Origin: Cephalothrix simula | Lineage: Eukaryota > Nemertea > Palaeonemertea > Archinemertea > Cephalotrichidae | Reading direction: 5' to 3' | Length of the DNA: 13,538 nt | Assembly (NCBI GenBank): GCA_035591015.1 | Contig: JAXIUW010116671.1 | Location: forward strand, 1 to 13,538 | Shown: positions 1-8,209 of the stretch, piece by piece | How the letters are laid out: each line of letters starts with the position of its first letter | Position numbering within the stretch: position 1 is the stretch's first letter | Made by a program: the position numbers and the translations under genes | Notes under the pieces: generated by a model | The model's input: only the letters and a program-made list of their open reading frames with translations | Told to the model about the DNA's origin: nothing | The model's database searches: none

Positions 1-180
1 CAAGTCAGAGGGTGCAGGATAACAGGGAATTGCCATGCCCGATTAGTCTAAGCAAGGCTGAGTTTGGAAGTATTTTGAGTTAAGGACTTCGCCCCGGCAA
101 GATGATAGAGAATCATCTTGCCCGATTAAACTAAGCAAGGTTGAGTTTGGAAGTATTTTGAGTTAAGGACTTCGCCCTTA
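1..180 (+). repeat. Left-end tandem of hairpin-containing interspersed repeat (83-base period)
   Basis: Two copies of a tail starting cccgatta at 38 and at 121 give a period of 83 bases. Both copies share taagcaagg, gagtttggaag and gagttaaggacttcgccc, and differ by only three bases in the first part. Between them lies a perfect hairpin at 97-121 (arms gcaagatga and tcatcttgc, loop tagagaa; a G-C pair at 96/122 extends it). The first copy has unrelated sequence (1-37) where the second has the hairpin. The same 25-base hairpin and related tails recur at 13271-13538, so this is a dispersed family rather than a local duplication. No open frame or transposase accompanies it. Confidence 0.8.
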
Positions 181-480
181 ACAATCCCAGCAAGGGAATA
201 AATATCCCCTTGCAACCCCTTGATAGTTCTTTGGGGCTGGATAAGCCCCAACGGGCTTATGCGCCCTAGTTAAATAAATCACATCACGGCTTACTCGTAA
301 GGCAAAGTGCTTTTGAACAACAACAAATCCCCCCAAAATTCATTTTGGCCTAGATGTTGGCATACTGCATTGCTTAACTAAGTTAAATTACATAACAACA
401 CTACCCCCCTTAAACCGAAGGCTTTGCCTTCGGTTAAGTTACAAGGGGCATTAGCTCAGCGCATCAATGCACCATAAAAA
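181..480. other. Gene-free stretch rich in hairpins
   Basis: I see no coding region here. The stretch holds four inverted repeats: 190-213 (arms gcaaggg and cccttgc), 231-251 (arms ttggggct and agccccaa, five-base loop), 333-348 (arms ccaaaat and attttgg, nearly no loop) and 413-435 (arms aaccgaagg and ccttcggtt, five-base loop). The last lies 48 bases beyond the stop of the lipoprotein gene and might end its transcript, but on the minus strand it is followed by G residues rather than a T run, so a classical intrinsic terminator is not supported. Confidence 0.5.
413..435 (-). terminator. Strong hairpin after the lipoprotein gene, possible 3' end
   Basis: The arms aaccgaagg and ccttcggtt pair perfectly over nine bases; the five-base loop can close to three. 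It is the first strong hairpin downstream of the minus-strand stop at 483. The minus-strand sequence after it is ttaagggggg with no U tract. It may protect a 3' end, act as a repeat element, or be unrelated to termination. Confidence 0.3.
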
Positions 481-482
481 CC

Positions 483-1840
483 TTACTTAAAACTAAAGCC
501 GTGACCGGTTGGGGCTCCAGTATATTTAGAGCCTTGAAAGGTACCGTCGGTAGTTGAACCGCCAGAGCTGTTATCCCCCCAAACAGTAATGGAACCATCG
601 GCCTTTAAGGCGGCAAATGCATAAGCAGTTGAATAAATGTTAGTGTAGCCTGCACCGGTTGGGGCTCGAGTATAGCCGGTACCGCCGGTAGTTGAACCGC
701 CAGAGCTGTTAGCCCCCCAAACAGTAATGGAACCATCGGCCTTTAAGGCGGCAAATGCACCCTTAGTTGAATAAATGTTAGTGTAGCCGCTACCGGTTGG
801 GGCTCCAGTATAGTCACTACCGTCGGTAGTTGAACCGCCATAGACTTCCCACCCCCAAACAGTAATGGAACCATCGGCCTTTAAGGCGGCAAATGCATAC
901 ACATTTGAATAAATGTTAGTGTAGCCTGCACCGGTTGGGGCTCCAGTATAGCCGGTACCGCCGGTAGTTGAACCGCCATATCTGTTATTCCCCCAAACAG
1001 TAATGGAGCCATCGGCCTTTAAGGCGGCAAATGCACCATCATTTGAATAAATGTTAGTGTAGCCTGTGCTGGCTGCGCCGGTTGGGGCTCCAGTATATTT
1101 ATAGCCAGGAGGGGTGGTACCGCCGGTAGTTGAACCGCCAGAGCTGTTATCCCCCCAAACAGTAATGGAACCATCGGCCTTTAAGGCGGCAAATGCACCA
1201 TCAGTTGAATAAATGTTAGTGTAGCCTTTGTTGGCTGCACCGGTTGGGACTCCAGTATATTTATAGCCAGAAGAGGTGGTACCGCCGGTAGTTGAACCGC
1301 CATATCTGTTACTCCCCCAAACAGTAATGGAACCATCGGCCTTTAAGGCGGCAAATGCACCCTCATTTGAATAAATTTTAGTGTAGCCTTTGTTGGCTGC
1401 ACCGGTTGGAGCTCCAGTATATTTATAGCCAGAAGAGGTGGTATCACCGGTAGTTGAACCGCCAGAGCTGTTATCCCCCCAAACAGTAATGGAACCATCG
1501 GCCTTTAAGGCGGCAAATGCATACTCATTTGAATAAATGTTAGTGTAGCCTGCTTTGCCTGCACCGGTTGGGGCTCCAGTATATTTATAGCCAGAAGAAG
1601 TGATACCGCCGGTAGTTGAACCGCCATAGCTGTCATCCCCCCAAACAGTAATGGAACCATCGGCCTTTAAGGCGGCAAATGCACCATCAGTTGAATAAAT
1701 GTTAGTGTAGCCTGTACCGGTTGGGGCTCCAGTATATTTATAGCCAGAAGAGGTGGTACCGCCGGTAGTTGAACCGCCATATCTATTTCTCCCCCAAACA
1801 GCAATGGAACCATCGGCCTTTAAGGCGGCAAATGCACCAA
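483..1840 (-). repeat. Nine-copy in-frame DNA tandem repeat inside the lipoprotein gene
   Basis: The block aaacagtaatggaaccatcg occurs at 581, 719, 857, 995 (one base changed), 1157, 1319, 1481, 1643 and 1796 (one base changed). The spacings are 138, 138, 138, 162, 162, 162, 162 and 153 bases, all multiples of three. The core of about 45 bases is almost invariant at DNA level, including third codon positions. The variable segment comes in a short form (46 codons) and a longer one with an extra SSGYKYTG-type insert (54 codons). This points to recent duplication or gene conversion and predicts in-frame length variation between strains. Confidence 0.92.
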
Positions 1841-2825
1841 AATTTGGATGACTGGGGGCATTATAAAACCCACCGTAGTCATTCAATACAGAAGAATTGC
1901 CTACATAAGAATCTTCGTTATAGACCACTTTTATGGTCATGCTAGTGGTTAGGCCATTATTTGGAGTTATTTTTACACTTAAGGTTTTACCGCCATCAGC
2001 ACTAACTACGGTATAGGTCTTATTGGTTGCCGATGATATTGCGCTACCGTCTCTGAACCATTGAAAAGTAGAACGGTCTTGACGATTATTTGCATCATAA
2101 TAGCTATAAGAAACTGTTAGTTTGCTACCTGTTTTTTTGGTACCGGTTATAGTGGCATTGGTTATGATTGCTTTTTGAATATCAACCTCAACCACAGTAG
2201 AAAAATCTGAGCAACTGTTGCTAATACAGGCTTTTACCCAGTAGTAATTTTTTTTACCAGTAAAAGGCGAAGTATCTTGATAAGTAGTGCCGGCAGATGC
2301 CGAGGGCTGGGCTATACGTGAAGCCTGCGCAGATTGATTAGTGGTATGGCGGTAAACTTGGTAAGAGCTTGCTCCAGAAACCTCCGTCCAAGAGAGCTTG
2401 ATCTGTGAAGTTTCCCAAGTAGCTACTAGGTTAGTAGGCGCAGGCAATGTTGTGGCTTGCGGAGTTGCGGTGACTCCTTCACTACGAAGACTTTCTTGAC
2501 CATTTTTAGTTGCTGTAACTACAAAATAATAGGTGATGCCGTTAGTTAGTCCTGTGAGTATTGTAGTGTTTGTATTTATTCGGCTTGATTTTTGACTTAA
2601 ATCATTCACAACACCGTTTAGATATGTGTATTGATATAGGGTGTAGTAACTAGGACCAGAGACTTCACTCCAGCTTAGCGTAACACTTTGTTCGCCGGCC
2701 TTAGCTACTAGGTTAGTAGGCGCTGTGTTTGAAGAAGTAGGGCTTGTGCTTGAAAGAAGTTCGTCTAAATTGAGACCACAGCCAGCCAGCACCACTACAA
2801 ATGCTATAAAAATTAACTTTCTCAT
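483..2825 (-). CDS. Surface lipoprotein with FN3-like, Ig-like and nine RCC1-like repeats
   Basis: This 780-residue protein is probably displayed at the cell envelope. Residues 1-16 form a lipoprotein signal with lipobox LAGC and acylated Cys16. The next residues are Gly-Leu, so no inner-membrane Asp+2 signal is present and outer-membrane sorting is likely. Residues about 35-123 and 129-216 look like two fibronectin type III domains, each opening with APTNLVA. Residues about 217-302 resemble a bacterial Ig-like domain (QWFRDG, YTVVSADGGKTLSVKI). From 331 to the end are nine copies of AFAALKADGSITVWG followed by a Gly/Ser/Thr-rich segment, like RCC1/BLIP-II-type propeller blades. Successive units are 51, 54, 54, 54, 54, 46, 46 and 46 residues apart. 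Start is ATG at 2825; I see no Shine-Dalgarno site. A role in adhesion or binding is inference from architecture; no ligand can be named. Confidence 0.92.
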   Translation of the reverse strand: MRKLIFIAFVVVLAGCGLNLDELLSSTSPTSSNTAPTNLVAKAGEQSVTLSWSEVSGPSYYTLYQYTYLNGVVNDLSQKSSRINTNTTILTGLTNGITYYFVVTATKNGQESLRSEGVTATPQATTLPAPTNLVATWETSQIKLSWTEVSGASSYQVYRHTTNQSAQASRIAQPSASAGTTYQDTSPFTGKKNYYWVKACISNSCSDFSTVVEVDIQKAIITNATITGTKKTGSKLTVSYSYYDANNRQDRSTFQWFRDGSAISSATNKTYTVVSADGGKTLSVKITPNNGLTTSMTIKVVYNEDSYVGNSSVLNDYGGFYNAPSHPNFGAFAALKADGSIAVWGRNRYGGSTTGGTTSSGYKYTGAPTGTGYTNIYSTDGAFAALKADGSITVWGDDSYGGSTTGGITSSGYKYTGAPTGAGKAGYTNIYSNEYAFAALKADGSITVWGDNSSGGSTTGDTTSSGYKYTGAPTGAANKGYTKIYSNEGAFAALKADGSITVWGSNRYGGSTTGGTTSSGYKYTGVPTGAANKGYTNIYSTDGAFAALKADGSITVWGDNSSGGSTTGGTTPPGYKYTGAPTGAASTGYTNIYSNDGAFAALKADGSITVWGNNRYGGSTTGGTGYTGAPTGAGYTNIYSNVYAFAALKADGSITVWGWEVYGGSTTDGSDYTGAPTGSGYTNIYSTKGAFAALKADGSITVWGANSSGGSTTGGTGYTRAPTGAGYTNIYSTAYAFAALKADGSITVWGDNSSGGSTTDGTFQGSKYTGAPTGHGFSFK

Positions 2826-3310
2826 AATCGGTATATGTGATTCATCGCCACACCAATTCTAGCATACCCAGCATCAAATTTCAATTTTTTGGGGCTGACA
2901 CCTAACATGGGTAGGTTAGAGTGGCATTAATGTATGTAAAAATTACTCCTCAAGGAATGTGAGTGGCGTTATCGGCTCACCAAAGTTGTTGTTAGCAAGC
3001 CTCAAAACCTGCTGAAAAAGAATTATTAGGTGTTAGCCCCTAGTTTTATTGTAAGCTGGGTGGAATAGCACAAACTTATGCGCTAACTGGCCAGTCGCAA
3101 GCCCCAACAATATTTTTAGATACGCGCCACTCAATCTTAAAATTATCTTGAGTGTAAACGTCAACTTCCGGCTAATTGGGCTTTAATAATATGCCCGATA
3201 GTAGATTCTCAGCATCTCGTAATCGGAATTCCGTAGTCGGCAACCTACTGAGTAAGTCAGCTTGTGGGCATCAGCGAGCATTATTATGGATTTAGAGGCT
3301 ACTCGCCCAT
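2826..3310. other. 485-base intergenic region upstream of the lipoprotein gene
   Basis: No coding region is apparent on either strand. The stretch must hold the lipoprotein promoter on its left side and the 3' end of the 403-residue gene on its right. It contains a 150-base segment with inverted ends (2891-3040) and a smaller inverted repeat, cactcaa / ttgagtg, around 3128-3155. I cannot pick out a convincing promoter or a T-tailed terminator. Confidence 0.5.
2891..3040. repeat. 150-base segment bounded by 15-base inverted repeats
   Basis: The left end is ggggctgacacctaa (2891-2905) and the right end is ttaggtgttagcccc (3026-3040). They are reverse complements with one mismatch, which is a G-U pair in a plus-strand RNA. 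No target-site duplication is visible in the flanks and no open frame lies inside. It could be a miniature inverted-repeat element, a long hairpin in an untranslated leader, or a regulatory site. No second copy is in this window. Confidence 0.5.
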
Positions 3311-4522
3311 CTACATATCAAACCTGAAGCGATTGGGCTTGGGCTGGTTAATGTCTAATTCTATATCGTAATCTGGGTCACTGGCCTGAGGAACAATAGT
3401 TGAACAATCTTCACGGATGAAGAACGGTTGCCAGTCGCTGATTATGCCACGGATTTGATCTGTGCCTTCTATGTGTTTAATTTCATTGGCGGTCATTATC
3501 ATCTCCTTAGATTGACCTTGACTGCCCTGAATAAGAACATTCAAATTGAGATAATCTAAAAGCAGCTCATGATAAACCGAGTGGCTAGTATTTTGAGAAT
3601 TAACGATGCTCAGACCACGCCGAGCAATGTGTTCGGCTCGTGAGAAATCCTCTGAACGCCAAAACATGTAGGCCACTATGTAATGCGACTTCGCCAGATA
3701 CAGCGGCGCTCGGCAATGGCGTAGCTCACGTGAAGCGACCTCAATAATCCGTAGCAATCTATTCCAAAGCAGATTGTTGATCGGCAGCATTTCAATGGTT
3801 AGGTAGCTCGGTAGCTCATATTTGCTTGATGAACGATGAAACCAATTGAGGATTGACTGAAACTCTGCGAAGGATTGATGCTCTTTTACCTGCCAAAGCT
3901 CGGGGTCGCAATTCTGAAATTGATTAATTTGTTCAACATAATAACTTATTATCTGTAGCTGTTGCAGGCGTTGCGCAAGAAACTCTCCGTCATAAACGCC
4001 TAATTTTTTTTTAATGCGACATAGAATTTCTATATAGGCCACGGCAATCGTCCAATTACCATTATTGATGAAGTGCTTAACTATTTTATTGCTATCAGGA
4101 ATGTTTTTTTGTTTATGATGCCGAGTCATAATGGTTATCAGCTCATCGGTTTGCTGAATTTCTTCGTGATAGTCTTGTTTTATTCTTAAAAAAACTTCAA
4201 CCGGTTCCAGCATGAACAGGCCAAACATCATGCCTTGCTCAACAAATCTGCGGCTTTTCTGGCGTAAATAGTCTTGGTTGGCTGCTCTAAAAAAGCTGCT
4301 TAGGGCTAAAAAAGCTCCCATGGCCGTTAGTGTTTTTTCAGGAGCCACTGAGTAGCGAATCTGATTTTTTTCAAATTCAACTAGAGCTTGGTCAAAGTCT
4401 TCTTTATCAAGCTGTTGTAGCGTTGATCTAAGGGTGTACTGCTCTTTAATGCTGGGATGAGAATTGGTTTTTTCCCAGTGTATCGTTTCACTGACTAGCC
4501 TTTTCAGTGCTTTATAATTCAC
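3311..4522 (-). CDS. Uncharacterised helical protein, 403 residues, TPR-like segment
   Basis: I do not recognise this family. The protein has no signal peptide or membrane segment and looks almost entirely alpha-helical. Residues about 274-308 (AKSHYIVAYMFWRSEDFSRAEHIARRGLSI) have the helix-turn-helix spacing of a tetratricopeptide unit, and the rest could be a degenerate helical solenoid that binds a partner protein. The C-terminus (about 373-403) is polar, Asp- and Pro-rich and probably disordered. Start is GTG at 4522: an in-frame TAA lies just upstream (GTG is preceded by TAA plus five sense codons) and the next in-frame Met is residue 68. There is no clear Shine-Dalgarno site. It follows the 1135-residue gene on the same strand with a 192-base gap, so co-transcription and joint function are plausible but unproven. 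Confidence 0.85.
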   Translation of the reverse strand: MNYKALKRLVSETIHWEKTNSHPSIKEQYTLRSTLQQLDKEDFDQALVEFEKNQIRYSVAPEKTLTAMGAFLALSSFFRAANQDYLRQKSRRFVEQGMMFGLFMLEPVEVFLRIKQDYHEEIQQTDELITIMTRHHKQKNIPDSNKIVKHFINNGNWTIAVAYIEILCRIKKKLGVYDGEFLAQRLQQLQIISYYVEQINQFQNCDPELWQVKEHQSFAEFQSILNWFHRSSSKYELPSYLTIEMLPINNLLWNRLLRIIEVASRELRHCRAPLYLAKSHYIVAYMFWRSEDFSRAEHIARRGLSIVNSQNTSHSVYHELLLDYLNLNVLIQGSQGQSKEMIMTANEIKHIEGTDQIRGIISDWQPFFIREDCSTIVPQASDPDYDIELDINQPKPNRFRFDM

Positions 4523-4714
4523 AGTTATACTAATTGATTAGCTCTGCATGTGGCCACCTACAGACTGCCGCATACTAAATTATCGCCGTCATGCACTTGG
4601 TCTACTAAGGGTTCAGCTTTGTTAATGCCTAAGCCCTAATTGATGCCACTGTGATACGTGCATTAACTTGATGGCATACCCATAGTTTACATGCATGTTC
4701 AAGGCCGTAGCTAC
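4523..4714 (-). other. Spacer between the two orphan genes with interleaved inverted repeats
   Basis: Two inverted repeats overlap in an interleaved order. One has arms gttaatgc (4621-4628) and gcattaac (4660-4667), the other arms atgcca (4643-4648) and tggcat (4672-4677). In the minus-strand RNA this gives the a-b-a'-b' order of an H-type pseudoknot. No T-tailed terminator is seen, so the downstream gene may be read from the same transcript. The arms are short and could arise by chance. Confidence 0.35.
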
Positions 4715-7700
4715 TTAAAACTGTGATAAATCAAATATTCGATGGGGCGGAATACGGCTGCACAAAGATTTAACTGCATTGGGGCTATTGCTGATGTCTA
4801 CTAGGATTGGAGTGAAGATGCCCCGAATACGCAAAATTTGATCAATAATGTGCAAAGTATTGCGAACTTGATGCTCGTAGGGCGAAGCCACAAAAACTTG
4901 CTTACTGAGTATCATGTTACTAAAGTTGATTGTGCTGACGGCCAACGTGTTGAAACCATGATTATTTTGGATTGAATAACTTTGCTGTGCATTGGCAAAT
5001 TGCTTGCCAGAGCCATCATATAACTGCCGCACAAAATTAGTTTGCAGTCCATTGCTGTTGAGACGCCGATTAAGTTTTGAGAGCCAGCATTTGACTGGTG
5101 GCAAAGTTGTTTCAGCAATGTGTATGTTACGCAGCTCTCTATCTAAAGTAGATGCCGTAGATTGAATACTATTGAGAGTTTTAAGGCTTAATTTTTCAGG
5201 TTCTACCGTTAGATGTTTCGCCAAAATGCTCATGTAGTTTTTGTACATAGACATTTTAGGTGAGTCGTAGGGAGAAAGTTTCATTTCAGCTAAGATTCTG
5301 AGAATAGAAGCTATTTGTTGACGGTAATGCTTTAGCTCTTTACCAAGAGTTGCATAACCCCACATCAGGCGCATTACTTCAGACAGCGTCATAAAACAAT
5401 CGCTGTTACCGCCAAGCATTTTAGTAAACTTGCGTTCTTCGTTTCTAGAGTTAATTAAACAAATAATGTTGGCAGTCATACTTTTAAGCTCACGCACACT
5501 GGGTGGTGCCGGATTGCTAATTTCAATGATGGTTTGATTAAGCATTCCTGCTAACAGCAATGGCTCTATGGATTGAACAAGATTTTTCCACAATTTTTGA
5601 TAGTTTTTTAGGATGTCTATGCACTGCTTAATACGACAGACAGGATCTGCGCTATTACCAGAATTCATTTTGATTTCAATGTAATCAGTAACAGCCTTAG
5701 ATAGCTTGCTTGCGGGGTAAGCATCGCCTTCCCAATCTGCAATAATCACCACCTCAAACTTAATGCCCTTAACTTTAACCAGATGCTGCGGTTCTATGAG
5801 GCATAAATAGGCCAAATCACCACGCAAAAAAACGTCTAAACGGCGCACATTGTCGGTTGGAATATCAACGATTAAACTAAAGTATTTCTCAATAGCTTTT
5901 TCAAATAAATCTAGCAGGACCAGTGAAGCCTGAGAATTAGAAATATTTTCAGATATTTGCGGGTGATTAAAATTATATATGCCTTGAAGGTTAGCTTGGC
6001 TAATAACGCCAGCTATGCCAAGGGCGTCTTCATCAGTGGTGTGGGATCTGCGGGCGATATCTGCGCAAAGAGCTTTGAAGTTCTTACACCCACGATCATA
6101 ATTATCTTTAAGGCGTGATGGCCACAAAGCCGGAAAATCTTTCTGCTGCGGTGCTGCCGATATATAGGCCTCTAGCAAAGGATTAAAATCTTTATCACGA
6201 TTGGGCAGGCTTTCAGCCTCAAAGCCATATTTTTTAAGGCGTTTTTTATCAATTATGCCTCCATTGATTAAAATAATCCCCAGCTGTTCTTTAGAAAGTC
6301 TTAAATTGTGCCGCTTAGTTACAAACTGATAGAACATATTGAACATTCTATTGCGATGACGCTCATAGCCTTGATTGCCACGAGCAGCAAAAAAACTTCG
6401 GTATAACTGAGTTATCCGGCGAGTATAAAGCACGTAGCAAGTTTTAATAACTAGCTCTTGCGATGTTTGGCGTGAAAAAAGGTCTTGAGAACCATTTGGA
6501 AATAGCAACACCCAATTAACCGAGGTGTTGTTATCAACCTCATCGGTGGTGTGTTTTTCAGCAATAGCAATGTTTAGCTGGCGACCTGTGTAATGAATAG
6601 ACTGCCATATTTCATTAGGAAAATCCTTATTAGAAAATACATAATTCGTGTTCGCCATTAACGGTATCGCCATTTTTTGATAGGCTTCTTGGCTGACCCG
6701 TATAACTTTATTCTCATGCGAATAATATTTAGACTGAATGATTTTAAGGGTATTCTTAATTAGCTTAGAATGGGGGTAGAGCATATCAGACAACGACTGA
6801 ACAATGCGCCTGATTTCAGAGTTTTTTACATCAACACTTACCGCAACATCTTTAGCATAACTATCTGAAGAGATATGCTTATTAAAGCCTATTAGCGATG
6901 AAATTGAAAAGTGCTGTAAAGTGATTCCGGCTAATAATTGTCTGGCGGTAATTGCGAATTTTGAAAGCGGTTTGTTGCCATTATTTTTTGAGTACTCACC
7001 ACGCTTAATAAGCTCTATGGCCATCTTGAACATGGCTATTTTAGCTGTTTCTAGGCCTGCTCGTGAGGGGTTATCTTCAAATATCGTATAGGCAGATTTT
7101 AAGTTATCAAATAACTGACGTGCCAAGGAATTCATTTCTAGCTGATCTTCATCAAGAGCGGCTAAAGTATGCACCTTTCTATAGAGGCGTGGATCATGCT
7201 GACTGCGATGCTTAATAATTAACGAAGTCAGCCGATTTTTAAGCTGTTCAATCTCTGCGTCTGTATTTTCTCTAAAATACTTCTCAACGGCCTTGAATAC
7301 TGAAGATTTGGCGACACGTGGTGCATTAGATTTTTTGGCAAAATCAGCCGAAAAAAGCACATCACCGAGTGCCATATAAATATCTTCGGCAGCCAAGCCT
7401 ATGGATAAAAAATTGAACATTTCACTGGCCAAATGCTGCTGTTCAGTACTTAATGCTAAGTAAAGCTCATCAATTAATTTGCGATAACGCTTAAAATACT
7501 GATTGAATATGGCAATATTCATTATTTCGTAATTAGATAACCGGTTGCCCTGCGAATGATCACGATTTTCTAATATGCCCAGTAATTTTTTATTTAATGG
7601 CTCAGGAATAAAATTGAGCAATGCTACATTATACAAGCCCTCTAAATAGCTTTTCGGACGCTGAGGCCAAGTTAATATTTTCTCTCGTAAGGCCGGATAA

Positions 7701-8122
7701 TGCTCTAATCCCTCTGGTTGGCTTTGAAAGCTGGCATCGGGCTTAGCTGTCATGTAGGGCCACTTGCCTAAAATATCGCCTGATACAAAGGCCAGCTGTC
7801 GCAGTTCTTCGTTAACGTGTAATACAATGCCTAAACCATTTGGTGAGACAACATCAGACAAACAGGCATGCAAGCCTCTATCAAAGTTGTTCTTGAGCAT
7901 CTCTGCCCAGTTAATGCACTGAATCAGATTGCCTTCAGGATACTTCTCGATTAAATCAATAGAATTGCGCTTGAGCTTGTGCTCATCAATTGGCTTTGAG
8001 ATTAGCTCTAGCTGCTCGCGCTGAAACTGCTCATGGAGATTATCTAATTCTAGATTCCCACATCCACTACGCCGCTTAAAATGGATTCTATTAGATATAA
8101 TCTCATAAGCTATGTTTCTCAT
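4715..8122 (-). CDS. Uncharacterised large protein, 1135 residues
   Basis: I do not recognise a family. There is no signal peptide and no clear membrane segment, so a cytoplasmic location is likely. Residues 1-480 look mainly helical with many charged residues. Residues about 535-600 include a hydrophobic VNWVLLF stretch followed by an Arg-rich helix (residues 565-592). Residues about 757-820 are the most strand-like part (RRLDVFLRGDLAYLCLI, KFEVVIIADWEGDAY). Residues about 830-1000 are again helical, and the end (1055-1110) has alternating hydrophobic strands. I found no Walker A, kinase, nuclease, HD or nucleotidyltransferase GS...DxD motif by eye. Start is ATG at 8122; upstream is in frame to a TAG without a better start and without a Shine-Dalgarno site. 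The gene is divergent from the menA-like gene and leads the minus-strand set. Confidence 0.88.
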   Translation of the reverse strand: MRNIAYEIISNRIHFKRRSGCGNLELDNLHEQFQREQLELISKPIDEHKLKRNSIDLIEKYPEGNLIQCINWAEMLKNNFDRGLHACLSDVVSPNGLGIVLHVNEELRQLAFVSGDILGKWPYMTAKPDASFQSQPEGLEHYPALREKILTWPQRPKSYLEGLYNVALLNFIPEPLNKKLLGILENRDHSQGNRLSNYEIMNIAIFNQYFKRYRKLIDELYLALSTEQQHLASEMFNFLSIGLAAEDIYMALGDVLFSADFAKKSNAPRVAKSSVFKAVEKYFRENTDAEIEQLKNRLTSLIIKHRSQHDPRLYRKVHTLAALDEDQLEMNSLARQLFDNLKSAYTIFEDNPSRAGLETAKIAMFKMAIELIKRGEYSKNNGNKPLSKFAITARQLLAGITLQHFSISSLIGFNKHISSDSYAKDVAVSVDVKNSEIRRIVQSLSDMLYPHSKLIKNTLKIIQSKYYSHENKVIRVSQEAYQKMAIPLMANTNYVFSNKDFPNEIWQSIHYTGRQLNIAIAEKHTTDEVDNNTSVNWVLLFPNGSQDLFSRQTSQELVIKTCYVLYTRRITQLYRSFFAARGNQGYERHRNRMFNMFYQFVTKRHNLRLSKEQLGIILINGGIIDKKRLKKYGFEAESLPNRDKDFNPLLEAYISAAPQQKDFPALWPSRLKDNYDRGCKNFKALCADIARRSHTTDEDALGIAGVISQANLQGIYNFNHPQISENISNSQASLVLLDLFEKAIEKYFSLIVDIPTDNVRRLDVFLRGDLAYLCLIEPQHLVKVKGIKFEVVIIADWEGDAYPASKLSKAVTDYIEIKMNSGNSADPVCRIKQCIDILKNYQKLWKNLVQSIEPLLLAGMLNQTIIEISNPAPPSVRELKSMTANIICLINSRNEERKFTKMLGGNSDCFMTLSEVMRLMWGYATLGKELKHYRQQIASILRILAEMKLSPYDSPKMSMYKNYMSILAKHLTVEPEKLSLKTLNSIQSTASTLDRELRNIHIAETTLPPVKCWLSKLNRRLNSNGLQTNFVRQLYDGSGKQFANAQQSYSIQNNHGFNTLAVSTINFSNMILSKQVFVASPYEHQVRNTLHIIDQILRIRGIFTPILVDISNSPNAVKSLCSRIPPHRIFDLSQF

Positions 8123-8209
8123 GCAAATTGATATAGAATTGCCCCACAGGTACGCACTGAATGTAAAAACGCTAACTAATCTGCTTGAGTTCCTGTTCTA
8201 TCCGCAACA
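8123..8209. promoter_or_regulatory. Divergent intergenic region between orphan gene and menA-like gene
   Basis: This 87-base gap must carry start signals for both directions. On the minus strand a tatatc box ends only seven bases before the ATG at 8122, which would give a leaderless or near-leaderless message; I see no matching -35 box. On the plus strand ttgccc (8140s) and tgtaaa are 17 bases apart, a weak sigma70-like pair. Neither is strong evidence. Confidence 0.3.

Noticed and set aside
1-480. tRNA or other stable RNA gene in the left gene-free stretch
   Set aside because: I found no cloverleaf pattern or TTC-loop motif in the hairpin-rich sequence.
4715-8122. 1135-residue protein as a class I adenylate cyclase
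   Set aside because: Size and helical character, and a vague likeness around residues 535-575, suggested it. The nucleotidyltransferase signature GS-x-GxxxSDxD that defines the catalytic domain is absent.
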